Shown piece by piece: positions 11,724 to 20,300 of a stretch of DNA of 29,895 nt (within the stretch, counting starts at the first letter, position 1; each line of letters begins with the position of its first letter). Origin of the DNA: a virus. The notes beneath the pieces were generated by a model. It saw only the letters and a program-made list of their open reading frames with translations, was not told the DNA's origin and made no database searches. The position numbers were made by a program, and so were the translations under genes. Where the stretch lies: positions 1 to 29,895 of IMG/VR virus record IMGVR_UViG_3300030450_003318; one strand, written 5' to 3'.

Positions 11724-12471
11724 CCTAGAATACAAAGAACACAACACTAAAGTAGGAGATGTTTGCGGTCATATAGCTCCAAATGTTACGGAGGATTGTA
11801 TGTTTGAATCAGACGGAGAAATTATCGGATTTTATATAAAAGATGTAGCTAAATACGATAAAAAACTTATTCAATACTCTGACATAGCCAATGTGGAATT
11901 AAGGTCTAAAAATGTACCAAAAACGATTATGAAACGAGCAACAGGAGGCGTAGAGCAATACTCTACTATTATAGGTAGTATAGTACCAAAACCTCATATG
12001 CGTAGACCATACCCTAGTATCTCTAGTGTTCATAATATTGATACAGCACAAACCTTTATTAAAGCAATGTTACTATTATGTAGGCAAAGCGAGGAGCTAA
12101 TAAAGAAGATAACACCTCATATATTTGAGAAGCAAAAACAAGTAATAGAGGAAAATGTACCTAAAAAATGGAGGTTAGGTAGATTATTTACTAGTAGTAT
12201 TTCTAACTATAATATACCAGCTCCTTTTCATAGAGATAACGCTAACCTAAAGAACTGCGTAAATGTTATACTAGCAAAGAAGCTAAACGCTACAGGGGGT
12301 AACACTACTGTTCCTGATTATGGGGCTACTGTTAATAGCTGTAATAACTCAATGTTAGTGTATCCTGCGTGGAGAAATGTACACGGAGTTACTCCTATAG
12401 TACCTACTCATGAGGGGGGTTATAGGAATAGCTTAGTATTTTACCCTCTATCAGGTTTTCAAAAGTATTAA
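11710..12471 (+). CDS. 2-oxoglutarate/Fe(II) dioxygenase, TET/JBP-like (candidate DNA-base hydroxylase)
   Basis: The 253-residue protein carries the ligands of a 2OG/Fe(II) dioxygenase in correct order. APFHRDNANLKN (H174, D176) is the HxD pair, RNVHGVTP (H225) the distal His, and GGYRNSLVFYPL (R239) the 2-oxoglutarate-binding Arg, with the RxSLVFY strand typical of TET/JBP enzymes. Between them lie strands including VNVILAKKLNATGGNTTVPD. Phage members of this clade oxidise methylated cytosine or thymine in DNA as a first step to hypermodified bases. It overlaps the ParB-like gene. No DNA methyltransferase or glycosyltransferase is recognisable in the genome, so the substrate may be thymine, host-methylated cytosine, or not DNA. 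Confidence 0.6.
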   Translation: MKTINLEYKEHNTKVGDVCGHIAPNVTEDCMFESDGEIIGFYIKDVAKYDKKLIQYSDIANVELRSKNVPKTIMKRATGGVEQYSTIIGSIVPKPHMRRPYPSISSVHNIDTAQTFIKAMLLLCRQSEELIKKITPHIFEKQKQVIEENVPKKWRLGRLFTSSISNYNIPAPFHRDNANLKNCVNVILAKKLNATGGNTTVPDYGATVNSCNNSMLVYPAWRNVHGVTPIVPTHEGGYRNSLVFYPLSGFQKY

Positions 12472-12485
12472 ATAAAATTAACAAA

Positions 12486-12875
12486 ATGAGCAAAAAAGAA
12501 CACACACTAAAGAAGGAAACATTATTAAAGTCGCTAGAGGGAGCTATGGGAATAGTATCTACAGCCTGTGCTACTAGTGGTATTAGTAGAAGTAGCTACT
12601 ACAAGTGGTATAAAGAAGATGATGAGTTTAGAGCTAAAGTAGACGAAATAGATAATGTAAAATTGGACTTTGTAGAGAGTCAGCTATTTAAAAATATATC
12701 AGATAAGAAAGAGAAAAGTATAATATTCTACCTTCAACATAGAGGTCACAAGAGGGGGTATATACAAAAGCAGAATATAAATCTGACCTCTAATGAAGAC
12801 GATATTAATAAAATAGAAATTGAAATCATTAAATCTAAAGGGGACAGTAGTACTAGAGAAAAACCTCAAGGCTAA
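12486..12875 (+). CDS. terS: Terminase small subunit
   Basis: The 129-residue protein has an N-terminal helix-turn-helix (GIVSTACATSGISRSSYYKW, residues about 22-41; recognition helix SRSSYYKW), then helical DDEFRAKVDEIDNVKLDFVE, SQLFKNISDKKEKSIIFYLQ, and HRGHKRGY. This order (HTH, oligomerisation helices, FYLQxRGxxRGY) is typical of small terminase subunits, which bind packaging sites on the phage DNA. It lies directly before the large terminase, overlapping its start by 56 nt, and does not show any ATPase motif. Confidence 0.85.
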   Translation: MSKKEHTLKKETLLKSLEGAMGIVSTACATSGISRSSYYKWYKEDDEFRAKVDEIDNVKLDFVESQLFKNISDKKEKSIIFYLQHRGHKRGYIQKQNINLTSNEDDINKIEIEIIKSKGDSSTREKPQG

Positions 12876-13989
12876 CACTAGAATAGTAGTTAATCAAGGG
12901 GGTACTAGGTCTAGTAAAACCTACTCACTAGCTCAATTAATAGTATTAAGAGCTTTACAGAGTACAGGTAAGATATATACTATATGTAGAAAAACTCTAC
13001 CCTCTCTAAAAGGGACTTCCTATAGGGACTTTCTAGAAATACTAGAGAGCCTTAATCTATATGACCCTAATAAACATAATAAGTCAGAGCTTACCTATAA
13101 GCTCAATAATAACCTAATAGAGTTTATTAGTATTGATATGAGCCAGAAGATACGAGGGCGTAAAAGGAATGTGCTGTGGCTTAATGAGGCAAATGAGTTT
13201 ACTCAAGAGGATTGGATTCAATTATCATTAAGAACTACAGAGAACATCTATTTAGATTTTAACCCTTCAGACCCTTATAGCTGGATATATGATAATGTTA
13301 TTAGTAGAGATGATTGTACCTTTATTAAATCCACCTATTTAGATAACCCCTTTTTACCCCCTGATACTATTAGAGAAATAGAAAGGTTAAGAGAGCTAGA
13401 TAGTAACTATTGGAAAATATACGGACTAGGAGATATAGCCCAGCCTACAGAAACTATATTTAGGCAATTTAACCTATGTAACTCTATACCTAGTGAAGCC
13501 TCTCTAGTAGCGGTAGGTATGGACTTTGGCTATAGTAATGACCCTACAGCTATAGTAGAAGTACACAAACTAAATGACGAGCTCTATATAAACGAACTAC
13601 TATACAGCAAAGGTCTTACTAATCAGGATATAGCAGAGAAGCTAAAAGAGCTTAATGTTTCTACTAGGACAGAAATTATATACGATTCAGCAGAGCCTAA
13701 ATCAGGGGAGGAGTTAAGGAGGTTAGGTTATCTAATGTACCCATCTAAAAAAGGGGCTGACTCTATTAATATGGGAATAGATATATTAAGAAGGTATAAG
13801 ATAAATATTACCAAATCTAGTACTAATACTATTAATGAGTTTAAATTCTACAAGTGGCTAGTAGATAAGAATGGTTATGTTATAAATAAGCCTGCTACTA
13901 ATCAAGCAGACCACCTGTTAGACGCTATTAGGTATGTAGCTCTAAATAAGTTAGTTACTAACTATACAGGTAAATACTATATATTATGA
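12820..13989 (+). CDS. terL: Terminase large subunit (packaging ATPase/nuclease)
   Basis: The 389-residue protein has the Walker A variant GGTRSSKT (27-34), a Walker B-like NVLWLNEANEF, and the RNase H-like nuclease acidic residues in VAVGMDFGYSNDPTA, IIYDSAEPKSGEEL and ADHLLDAIRYV. It pumps DNA into proheads and cuts concatemers. The only possible start is TTG at 12820, immediately after an in-frame stop at 12814, inside terS; the next residues (SLNLKGTVVLEKN, then TRIVVNQGG) are the expected N-terminus. The ATP-binding loop is unusually near the N-terminus, as in other Bacteroidetes phage terminases. The stop overlaps the first late promoter-like motif. Confidence 0.95.
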   Translation: MKSLNLKGTVVLEKNLKANTRIVVNQGGTRSSKTYSLAQLIVLRALQSTGKIYTICRKTLPSLKGTSYRDFLEILESLNLYDPNKHNKSELTYKLNNNLIEFISIDMSQKIRGRKRNVLWLNEANEFTQEDWIQLSLRTTENIYLDFNPSDPYSWIYDNVISRDDCTFIKSTYLDNPFLPPDTIREIERLRELDSNYWKIYGLGDIAQPTETIFRQFNLCNSIPSEASLVAVGMDFGYSNDPTAIVEVHKLNDELYINELLYSKGLTNQDIAEKLKELNVSTRTEIIYDSAEPKSGEELRRLGYLMYPSKKGADSINMGIDILRRYKINITKSSTNTINEFKFYKWLVDKNGYVINKPATNQADHLLDAIRYVALNKLVTNYTGKYYIL

Positions 13990-14015
13990 ACAAAATACTA
14001 ATAATTATATTTATA
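13985..14015 (+). promoter_or_regulatory. Late promoter-like motif, copy 1
   Basis: Element 1 tatgaacaaa (13985-13994) and element 2 tatatttata (14006-14015) are separated by 11 nt. Three other copies with identical spacing lie at 22959, 23799 and 26174, all on the + strand just upstream of late genes. It ends only 4 nt before the ATG at 14020, so if element 2 is the -10 box the mRNA would be nearly leaderless. It does not match the usual Bacteroidetes sigma consensus (TTG / TAnnTTTG). Confidence 0.65.
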
Positions 14016-14019
14016 TAAA

Positions 14020-14646
14020 ATGGGATACGAGGAAATAAATGTTAATATTCCTACTAGCTGGAGTGATATAACAATAGGAATGTATCAGGACTTTGTAAAA
14101 ATACAGAAAACAAAGTACAGTAAAGAGGAGGAAAAGGCTATAGATTTGGTCTGTAAGATGACTAAACTAGAGGCAGAAAAGCTCTCTAGGTTTAAATACA
14201 AGGACTTAAAATACCTAGTAGATAAACTAAAAAAGCTAATGGACTCCGAAATAGATAGCGAAACTCTAGTAAAGAAAGTGGAGTTTAATAATACTAAATA
14301 TGGTCTAATACCTAACTTTAGTAATATTAGTTTAGGAGAGTTTGTTGATATAGAGAATAACTGTAAGGACTCTTACTCTAATCTACACAAGATTATGAGC
14401 GTTATGTATAGACCAATAGTAAAGGAAAAAGGAGATAGGTATAGTATAGAGGAGTATAACCCTGATGAGTATAAAGAGGACTTGTTTAAGGATTTTCCTA
14501 TAGCAGTATCAGTGAGTGCATTGAGTTTTTTTTTTCGTTTAGGGAAAATACTCAAGCTAGCTTTGCTCAAATATTCGGAGAAGGAAGTGACGAAGAAGAT
14601 AGCAAGGCTCAAACGATTAGTAAAAAATGGGGGTGGTATAGCATAG
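14020..14646 (+). CDS. Tail assembly chaperone, unshifted form
   Basis: The 208-residue product starts with INVNIPTSWSDITIGMYQDF and continues through KAIDLVCKMTKLEAEKLSRF, YGLIPNFSNISLGEFVDIEN and LHKIMSVMYRPIV. This is the pattern of tail assembly chaperones (gpG-like) found before tail genes in Bacteroidetes phages. At 14526-14535 there is a run of ten T. In this frame the last 37 codons after it (RLGKILKLALL...GGGIA) use codons rare elsewhere here (CTC, TCG, ACG, CGA). The -1 frame after the run encodes a plausible continuation. The protein would keep the tape measure soluble before tube assembly. Confidence 0.75.
   Translation: MGYEEINVNIPTSWSDITIGMYQDFVKIQKTKYSKEEEKAIDLVCKMTKLEAEKLSRFKYKDLKYLVDKLKKLMDSEIDSETLVKKVEFNNTKYGLIPNFSNISLGEFVDIENNCKDSYSNLHKIMSVMYRPIVKEKGDRYSIEEYNPDEYKEDLFKDFPIAVSVSALSFFFRLGKILKLALLKYSEKEVTKKIARLKRLVKNGGGIA
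14526..14535 (+). promoter_or_regulatory. Probable -1 frameshift site (ten-T run)
   Basis: Ten consecutive T residues contain the slippery heptamer T TTT TTT in the correct register (T14526, codons 14527-14532). A -1 shift leads into a stop-free frame of 82 codons ending at 14783. Frameshifting at this position in the tail chaperone gene is the rule in long-tailed phages (lambda G/GT). A missing T in a homopolymer run (eleven rather than ten) would give the same picture as an artefact. Confidence 0.6.
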
Positions 14647-14783
14647 TATTCCACCTCTGTAATGAAAATATTTTAAATGTAGAGGAGGTAACTAAATTAG
14701 AGTTATATCTAGTGTTAACATATCTTTGCTACAAGCAGGATTTGGACTCCGCTACTAAAAACAATTATAATAAATACAAATGA
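14535..14783 (+). CDS. Tail assembly chaperone, -1 frame extension (GT-like part)
   Basis: This frame has no ATG, GTG or TTG near its beginning, so it can only be translated by a shift from the upstream gene. It encodes SFRENTQASFAQIFGEGSDE, EDSKAQTISKKWGWYSIVFH, LCNENILNVEEVTKLELYLV and LTYLCYKQDLDSATKNNYNK. KKWGWYxxIxxL...EVTKLxLxxxLxxLxYxKxxxD is a motif I recognise from tail assembly proteins of Bacteroidetes phages. Its TGA overlaps the ATG of the next gene (ATGA at 14780). Codon use is like the rest of the genome. The fused product would be about 253 residues. Confidence 0.7.
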   Translation, partial: SFRENTQASFAQIFGEGSDEEDSKAQTISKKWGWYSIVFHLCNENILNVEEVTKLELYLVLTYLCYKQDLDSATKNNYNKYK

Positions 14784-15292
14784 TAACATATAAAAATATA
14801 GTAGATGATTTTAATAGTATTGCTACTAACCATTATCAAATCAACTCTTTTCATAATGGTTTCCTTGATGAGGTAGATATAGATAAAATGAATACTGGAA
14901 ACTTCCCACTATTATATGTAGAGCCTACAGCTAATACAATAGATAGCGGCGTTCTAACCTATTCTTTTAATATATATATACTAGATATACTAAAGGAGGA
15001 TTTGAGTAATAGAGAGGAGGTTTGGTCTAATACACTACAGATAATACAAGATATAGTAGCTGAGGTAAAACAGAATTTATCCCTACAAACATCAGGCGGA
15101 GATAGTGGTAAGAAATTCAGTTACTTTAGTGACGAGGTAGTATTAGAGTTACCTATTACTACAGAGCCTATTACAGCTAGATTTGCTAATATACTAACAG
15201 GCTGGACTTCAAATATATCCCTACAAGTAAACAATACTAATAACCTTTGTGACGCTCCTATAGAGCCTAGCGACGAAACTACAGGAACATAA
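14780..15292 (+). CDS. Neck/tail completion protein (tail terminator-like)
   Basis: The 170-residue protein contains HYQINSFHNGFLDEVDIDKM, FPLLYVEPTANTID, YSFNIYILDILKEDLSNREE, a central helix VWSNTLQIIQDIVAEVKQNL and then FANILTGWTSNISLQV. The succession INSFxxGxxxDI...FPLLYVEP...FNIxIxDIxK...LQIxQDxVA...GWTxNIxLxV is that of head-tail completion or tail terminator proteins in Bacteroidetes phages. It starts at the stop of the shifted tail chaperone (ATGA) and ends overlapping the next gene (TAATG). The role at the head-tail interface is inferred from this pattern and position. Confidence 0.65.
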   Translation: MITYKNIVDDFNSIATNHYQINSFHNGFLDEVDIDKMNTGNFPLLYVEPTANTIDSGVLTYSFNIYILDILKEDLSNREEVWSNTLQIIQDIVAEVKQNLSLQTSGGDSGKKFSYFSDEVVLELPITTEPITARFANILTGWTSNISLQVNNTNNLCDAPIEPSDETTGT

Positions 15293-15903
15293 TGAGGCTA
15301 CAAATGAGAAACCCTAAATCAGGTAGGTATTCAAGAGTACCCGCAAAGAACACTTTAAAAGCGTTTGACAGCTTTGGAGCTAGTTTAGTTAAACGGGGGA
15401 AATCTATCCTTAAACGGTACAAAAAGGTAGCTTCAGGTACATTAATTGACAGCTATCATTATAAGATGATACCTAAAAAAGACGGTATGGAGTTACAATT
15501 TGGATTTGGTGAAGCTAGTAGTTATTGGAGATTTGTAGATGAAGGGGTAAAAGGAGTAGGAGGTCAGATAGGTAGCGGGAGCTCTAGAGGCACAAATAGC
15601 CCCTTTAGTTTTAAGTATGACAATCCTGGGGGTAAACTAGTAGACGCTTTAGATAGCTGGATAAGATATAAGAATATTCCACTAAAGGAAGGTATGACGC
15701 AAACAGGTTTAGCTTTTGCAATAGGTTATAGTATTAAGCGTAGAGGGTTAGAGAGGACAATGTTCTTTACTAGACCACTAGAAGCTCTATATCAAAAGGC
15801 TCAAAAAAGAGTAGCTAAAGCTTACGCTGATGACTTCCAAAATCTACTAGATAAAATGGATACAGTAGTAGCAACTTTAAAATCAGATATATCAAAAATG
15901 TAA
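15292..15903 (+). CDS. HK97 gp10-like neck protein
   Basis: The 203-residue protein is basic. It shows the order of HK97 gp10-like proteins: a helix FDSFGASLVKRGKSILKRYK, a short beta part ASGTLIDSYHYKM, then LQFGFGEASSYWRFVDEGVK, GVGGQIGSG, and a C-terminal helix with AIGYSIKRRGLERTMFFTRP followed by LEALYQKAQKRVAKAYADDF. The YWRFVDEGVKG segment is typical. The start at 15292 overlaps the upstream stop (TAATG); ATG 15304 is an alternative. It would close the tail or the head-tail joint. Confidence 0.7.
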   Translation: MRLQMRNPKSGRYSRVPAKNTLKAFDSFGASLVKRGKSILKRYKKVASGTLIDSYHYKMIPKKDGMELQFGFGEASSYWRFVDEGVKGVGGQIGSGSSRGTNSPFSFKYDNPGGKLVDALDSWIRYKNIPLKEGMTQTGLAFAIGYSIKRRGLERTMFFTRPLEALYQKAQKRVAKAYADDFQNLLDKMDTVVATLKSDISKM

Positions 15904-15907
15904 TAAT

Positions 15908-17368
15908 ATGGCAACATCAATAACACAAAAACCAAATCAATTAGCAGCTTCAAATTCCCCTATGGTATTTGTAGTATCAGAAAGTGCTTCAGCTACTTAT
16001 GGAGGTTTTAAGTTTAGGTATATACTAAAAATAGAAATAAACGGAACACTAGAGGCTGTAATAAAAACACACAAAAACGGGGCTAATGTTGGTATTTTTG
16101 ATATTAGTAAAATTGTAAACAGCTATATTGAAACTCAATTATCTAATGCTAACAGTACTAGTAACCCTATACACTCTATAGGCGTTCAGCAGGGAGCAAA
16201 GCCTTTTAGTCAAAATACAAACCAATGTGGAAAGGTTGAGGTTAAGGTTTTTTATGAGGTGGCTACTAGTGCTACTACAGCTCCAGAGGAATCTTCAGAA
16301 CAAGCTTCAGCTATCTTTTACGCAATACCTGCAACAACACCCTTTACTAAAACCGCTACTAATAAAGGTGGTTTAGATGTTAGTGGTGGGAATTACCCTT
16401 TAGCGTGGTTTCTTAACAGTACAACTACAGAAGATAAACATAGCTTTTTTACTAATGCCCCTAATGTTCAGTTTGTTAGAGGGGGTAATGCAAGTGCTGA
16501 TAATACAGATTCACTAACAGTATGTTTTAAACAAGAGGGGTTAATTACTGACGGGGTAGATATAGATTATATGTTTGTAGAGTACTTTAATAGCTCTGGC
16601 GTTGCTATAGCTGGTACAGTAGGGTCGGCTACTTGGTACGCAATACCAAATAGTAACACTAGTGGAGGGGCTACTACAGCAGAATCTAATACAGTAGGAG
16701 AGGCTATTTTATATTTTGGCTGTGGTACTTATAATTTACAATCTCAAACAACAGCTAGTGTAATAGATAGCGAGGGGGCTACTGTTAACGGGTCAAATGC
16801 TAGACCTAGTAATCATACTGATTGGGCTTACTATACAATACACGGAAGTACAGACGCTAATAAAGCAAATAGATGTACTAAACACTATTACTTTTATAGA
16901 TATGGAACGAATGCAAGTGTAGACGATAGACACCAAAGTTGTACTAGAAATAATAATATTAGGTTAGCGTGGATAAATAGATTAGGGTCTTGGGACTATA
17001 TGAACTTTAGAGGCAAATCTGTAGAGTCAGTAGATATTAAAAGAACTGAAATGTCTAATGTTCCTGGCTCTTGGAATAGTAGTACTTTTGATTATAACTC
17101 TTGGGAGGGAGGTAGGTCAGGATTGTTTACAGACGCTAAAAGAAAATTAACTATTAATAGTGATTGGTTAAATGATAATGAGGCTATATGGCTAGAGGAG
17201 TTATTTACCTCTAATACAGTACAAATAATAGATGATGATGAAACTATAGTTTATCCTGTTTTGGTAACAGATAAATCCTATACTAAAAAAAATAGCTTAA
17301 ATAACAAAATAAAAGTACAGTACTCTATTAAACTAGAGTACGCTAATAATATAAGAACTAATAATTAA
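15908..17368 (+). CDS. Large tail protein, baseplate/distal-tail-like
   Basis: The 486-residue protein is Ser/Thr/Asn-rich with no signal peptide. The N-terminal 60 residues (PNQLAASNSPMVFVVSESAS, then FRYILKIEIN) look like a beta-sandwich, as does the middle. The C-terminal 150 residues include NIRLAWINRLGSWDYMNFRG, ESVDIKRTEMSNV, and WLNDNEAIWLEELFTSNTVQ. The W(I/L)NRxGxWDYxxF motif is common in large tail proteins of Bacteroidetes phages and usually precedes a second large tail protein, as here. Its TAA overlaps the next ATG (TAATG). I place it in the distal tail; a finer assignment is not possible. Confidence 0.65.
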   Translation: MATSITQKPNQLAASNSPMVFVVSESASATYGGFKFRYILKIEINGTLEAVIKTHKNGANVGIFDISKIVNSYIETQLSNANSTSNPIHSIGVQQGAKPFSQNTNQCGKVEVKVFYEVATSATTAPEESSEQASAIFYAIPATTPFTKTATNKGGLDVSGGNYPLAWFLNSTTTEDKHSFFTNAPNVQFVRGGNASADNTDSLTVCFKQEGLITDGVDIDYMFVEYFNSSGVAIAGTVGSATWYAIPNSNTSGGATTAESNTVGEAILYFGCGTYNLQSQTTASVIDSEGATVNGSNARPSNHTDWAYYTIHGSTDANKANRCTKHYYFYRYGTNASVDDRHQSCTRNNNIRLAWINRLGSWDYMNFRGKSVESVDIKRTEMSNVPGSWNSSTFDYNSWEGGRSGLFTDAKRKLTINSDWLNDNEAIWLEELFTSNTVQIIDDDETIVYPVLVTDKSYTKKNSLNNKIKVQYSIKLEYANNIRTNN

Positions 17369-20300
17369 TGAGTGTAAGATTAGTCGCATATAGAAGGAGT
17401 AGCACAGCTGCTGACGCTAGTGATTTAACTCAATATGAGTTAGACCTACAAAAAGAGCCTAATGTAGTAACAAATTATAAGTGGCTAGATTTAAAAGAGC
17501 CAGATAAGAGAAAATCTAGTTTTAGCCAAACTATTAAAATTCCCTTTACAAATAGAAATAATCAATTTTTTGAGAATTGGTTTGATGTTAATTTAGAAAC
17601 ACTAGTATTTAATGTTAGTAGAAAATTTAACGCTATACTATATGTAAATAGCGTACCTCAATTACAAGGATATGTGCAGCTAAAATCTATCTATCTAAAC
17701 GCTAGATTATACGAGTGTGTAATCTTTGGTCAAACAGCGGATTTCTTTACTGATATAAAAACCAAAAAGCTAAAGGACGCCTTTACTATTGAAGATGAGG
17801 ACAATCCAGGTACTTATTTAGATGACCCTACCTATGACCATATTTTAAGTTTAGAGAATATTGTTGATAGTTGGAGTGCTCCAGGTATAGAAACAGTAGG
17901 GGGTAGTAATACTACTGATATTATGTACCCTATAATAGATTACGGGCATACTACAAATCCTTATAGTAGTGCTATGTTTTGGAAGCCTGAAGATATAACA
18001 GACGCTATTGATGAGCTAGGTGACCAAAACTATTTACAGGGTATGAATTGGTTTGGAATAGTTAGAGGTACTGATTTAAAGCCAGCTATGCGTATTCAAA
18101 CGCTATTTCACTTAATAGCTAAAAAGGCGGGCTATCAAATCAAGAGTGCTTTTATGGGAATAAATGACACAGCAGGAACACCTATTACAGATACTAGTTA
18201 TTTTAGTAGGTTATTTATGACCTGTGAATCAGGGTCAGGAAGGGTTAAGAGTTTATGGAATATATCAACAGGGTCAGAAGCCCCTTTTGTGGGATTTGAG
18301 GCTAATATGAGTGCCCCTGTAACTCATAATACTCATATTACTCCTGACGGGGAGGGGGGTATATTTGGTCAAGCGTATGGAGTTTATTCAGTAGGAAATG
18401 GACTTTATGTAAATAATGAAGTATACGACCCTAATAGTTTATACTCTATTAGTAGTGGTCAGTTTGATTATGGTTATGATATAGAGTTTAACTTTGATTT
18501 ACCTGTAGTAACAATACCTTTATCAGAGGACGGTAGTATGTTACCTTCAGGAAATATGTCAGTAAAAACTACTATTAATCTTGATGTACCTAGTACCTAT
18601 AACTATAATAGTGGGGCTGACACAGGGTCTTTAGATAATTTAGAATTTAGAATAGTATGGAAAGAATGTGCTTTTGGAGGTGACGCTCCTTTTAATGCGT
18701 ATGATATGACAGCTGTAGCTGACGGATATTTTGTACTAACACCAGGTAATAATCAAACTATTACTTGTACTGTTCCATTACCTTGTGTTCCTGGGACTCA
18801 CTACGGTTTACAGTTAGTAGTATGTAGTACTCAAGGGTTAGCTGCAAGCCCTATTAAATCCGCTAATATTACAGTAAATAGCTGTACTATAGAAACACTA
18901 CAAACAGATGAGCTTGGTTTTATGGAAGGGGCTGAAAATGGAGAGGTACAGATGTATCATAATGTACCCGATATTACACAATCTGACTTTGTAAAAGATT
19001 TAGTAAATAGATTTAATCTAATAATAAAATCAGATGAAGGAAATGAAAGGTTATTACTAATAGAGCCTTACCAAGATTATATAGACGCGGGCTCTACTAA
19101 CTACTGGACGGACAAACTAGACACCTCTAAAGAAATGGTTATAAAATCTACTAATGAGCTACAATCAAGGTTTTTAGAGTTTAAGGATTTAGATGATACT
19201 GATTTTTTTAATAAGAGATATAAAGATATATATAATGTAACTTATGGCTCTTATAGAGAAATGCGACATAATGATTTCGCTAAAAAAGAATGGAAGAACT
19301 TTAGTGTATTTTCTCCTTTTATTGCTCAAGGTATAAACTACTGGGGTTTAGACGGTATTAGTGGGAATCTACCAGAGGCGAATGTAGCTATAGCGTATCT
19401 ATTTAGGGCAGAGCTAGGAGGGGAGGCGGAAGTAGCTACAGATTTAAAACCTAAACTATTTTACTATAGTGGAGTGCCTATTACTATATCAGGTAGTAAC
19501 CCTAATAGTGGTAACGCCTATGATTTTAAAATATGGTCTAGTAAGATAATTTTAGGGGATAGCTCTGAAGTATACGATACTAATAATAAATTTCCTATAT
19601 GTACTCAGTTTAATATAAATACAGTTACAGCTGTAACATCTTCTACTAAAACTTTTCACTGGCATTGGTATAACCCCTCTTTTAATAGTGGATTTACCTC
19701 TAATTATTTTGGAAATGAATATACTGAAAAGGGGCTGTTTAATGATTTTTGGAGGCAATATATAAATGAGATTTATAGTAGTGAGGCTAGGATAATGGAG
19801 TGTTATCTAAAGCTAAACGAGGAAGATATTAACAGCTTTGCGGGGGCAGGATTTAAAGACACCTATTATATTAAAAATACACTATGGAGAGTTATTAGTG
19901 TGGACGGACACCTAGTAGGAGGAAACAAATCAACTAAAGTAAAATTACTAAAGGTTATAGAAAAGCTAACTAATGATTGCGGGAATACTCCTACAGTTAC
20001 TGATTCAGGTTTAATAACTTGGGTAGATAGTGCTACTGGGGCATCAGTAGCTAAAGTTACTAATGCGTGCTGTGAGGGCTCATCTCCATATTGGACTTTT
20101 GTTCAAACTAACGCCACTACAGGAGAGGGGGATTGTTACGCTACAGGAATTGAAGATAATGATAGTGTTTCTCCTGCTTTTATGCCTACACTACCTGGAG
20201 GGGCTTCACAAGTATTAGGAGGAGGTAACGCTGGTAGTATAGCTCTAGGAATGCCTACCTCTCAAAATAACCTATTTATAACTAACTCTAATGGTATAGC

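Noticed and set aside
13986-14018. Ten-codon frame from ATG 13986 overlapping the terminase stop
   Set aside because: It is too short and coincides with the promoter-like motif, whose conservation explains the sequence better.
14646-14780. Gap after the tail chaperone as non-coding spacer
   Set aside because: The -1 frame is open across all of it and ends in an overlap with the next start, so it is better explained as the frameshift extension.
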